Below, in pieces: positions 42,413-43,571 of a stretch of 43,571 nt of DNA. Each line of letters opens with the position of its first letter. The stretch's first letter is position 1. The stretch is from Haplomitrium mnioides (Eukaryota > Marchantiophyta > Haplomitriopsida > Calobryales), in contig JBNGIS010036481.1 in assembly GCA_049999725.1 (NCBI GenBank), positions 46,075 through 89,645 on the forward strand, written 5' to 3'. Below the pieces are notes generated by a model that saw only the letters and a program-made list of their open reading frames with translations, was not told the DNA's origin and did not search any database. The translations under genes and the position numbers were made by a program.

Positions 42413-43571
42413 ATTCAATCACTGTCATTAACACTGAGACAGATCAAGCAAACCTTGATGAATCTTCTGAAGCTGAATCCAAAGAAGTCGAGACAAGTAA
42501 CTAAAGTCATTCAAGAATTTTGTTCTATATTTTGTATTTTCAAGTATATTGCAATTTAAGATTATTATTACAAAAAATGCTAGAAAATCTTTTAAAGCAA
42601 CTTGTTGAATTTTTCTGCCAACTTGAACTTTTGACTATAAATCATTCCAAGTTGAATGTTATTCTTTGTAAATGAAACTTAAATCTATAGTTAATATTTT
42701 TATTTGATTTGTAAAATTATTTTCTTCTCCAAAATGTAAGTATTTTGTTTTCAAATTTATTGTTTTCTAAAAGAGTTTAAGGTTATTATCTCTCTAAAGA
42801 ATCTATTGAAATTGACTAATTTTTTTTCTTACTAAAACTTTGATGTAAAACTTAAAACCTTTAGCGCTGTTTGACTCAGATAAAGAGCTTTGTACTCATT
42901 TTTACTTTTAGATTACGAAACATAAATCGAAATCTTTTGTGTGCATAGAGTGTGTTGCAAAAAATCGAATGTTTATAGTCTGTATCCTCGGTTGTAGAAG
43001 TGTGAACCTTGTGCGCGCATAGACTTTGATTCGCAAGCAAAACATACAACGTACAAAAACTCTTCTACGAAACCTAAAATCTAGATTCTTGTCAGTCTTT
43101 GTTGTGGAATGTTCAGATTGTGAGTTCGGATTCTTATGCGAGCATAGACTTTGAGGTGGAGTGTTCAGATGGTGAGTTTGGATTCCTATACACGCATAGA
43201 CTTTGGGGAGGAGTGCTCACATGTTGAGCTTGGATTCCTAAGCATGTAGAGACTTTGGGGTGGAGTGTTCACATGTTGAGCTTGGATTCTTATGCGCGTA
43301 TAGACTTTGGGGTGGAAGTCCAAGCCTTCCACAAGTTCTACTTCTCATGTACAACCCTTAAGCTTCTTCATACAAAGACTACTGATTACAACTTTGTTGT
43401 ACACAAGTCATAGAATTTTTTGTAGACCTTGAGACCTTTGTTTGGTTGAATCAAGTCTAAAACCTGGAGATGTTTCTTGTTTACAATCTCAATTCAATCT
43501 CCTTAGCTACTGCCTTTTTGATTATGAACTATAATACGTTTGTGTATATGCTTTGTTGAATTATGAAATAT
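42413..43571 (+). mobile_element. Second, 5'-truncated copy of the DNA transposon tail
   Basis: It starts abruptly inside the last codons of the transposase-like gene (QANLDESSEAESKEVETSN, stop at about 42504) and continues through the 3' region to the window edge. It aligns with 20644-20951 plus 37784-38485 of the first copy. It lacks element A, so it supplies the empty target site, and it spans the first assembly gap. Confidence 0.85.
43108..43316. repeat. 52-bp tandem array with variable core (second transposon tail)
   Basis: Four units of about 52 bp, with arms as in 38021-38226. The cores are TATGCGAGCATAGAC, TATACACGCATAGAC, AAGCATGTAGAGAC and TATGCGCGTATAGAC. Unit-by-unit the cores differ from those of the first copy although the flanks align. 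Confidence 0.85.

Overview
The window looks like heterochromatic, repeat-rich DNA from a land plant. It is AT-rich, carries plant-type Ty3/gypsy and Ty1/copia elements (one with an initiator-Met-tRNA primer site), and holds a fragment that reads like the plant ADIP (afadin- and alpha-actinin-binding protein) family. A seedless plant such as a fern is my guess, because DUF7869-type transposon genes are familiar there; this is not proven. I see no intact host gene: every coding region has stops, frameshifts or missing catalytic residues. Two runs of exactly 100 N (20758-20857, 38736-38835) are assembly gaps.

The window is best read as a nest of insertions. The oldest layer is a two-gene DNA transposon of about 7 kb once the insertions are removed (1-3621, 17704-20951, 37784-38735). 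On the minus strand it has a gene with a basic, Ser-rich middle and a ParB-like C-terminal domain (46-1975). On the plus strand it has a DUF7869-type transposase-like gene (2434-20734). The two genes diverge from a short promoter region with a TATA box on each side. Introns of both genes and the 3' region carry arrays of a near-palindromic word of the form ATGC-NN-GCAT. A truncated second copy of its 3' end lies at 42413-43571.

Into the transposase gene went G1 (3622-17698, minus strand), a 14-kb non-chromodomain Ty3/gypsy element with 4.1-kb LTRs and a perfect AAAAC target duplication. The transposase reading frame continues across it. Just after the transposase gene went element A (20957-37778, minus), a chromodomain gypsy element with 566-bp LTRs, a perfect CTGTT duplication, a purine tract and a tRNA-Met primer site. 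Into the leader of A went element B (26508-37149, minus; TTAA on both sides). Within the 5' part of B lies an ADIP-like coding fragment on the opposite strand, and this is split by a solo LTR of the A family (35117-35684, plus) with a perfect GGATG duplication. The nest is therefore four levels deep.

Element B is the most interesting object. Between its protease and reverse transcriptase it encodes a DNMT3/DRM-like cytosine-5 DNA methyltransferase domain with recognisable motifs I, IV, VI, IX and X. Its integrase ends in a PHD finger instead of a chromodomain. So one retroelement family carried both a DNA-methylation writer and a predicted histone-tail reader.

After the second gap (38836-42412) lie a decayed Ty1/copia element (LTR, primer site, gag and protease remnants, minus strand), a short gypsy reverse-transcriptase fragment, and about 1.3 kb in which I recognise nothing, followed by the second transposon tail.
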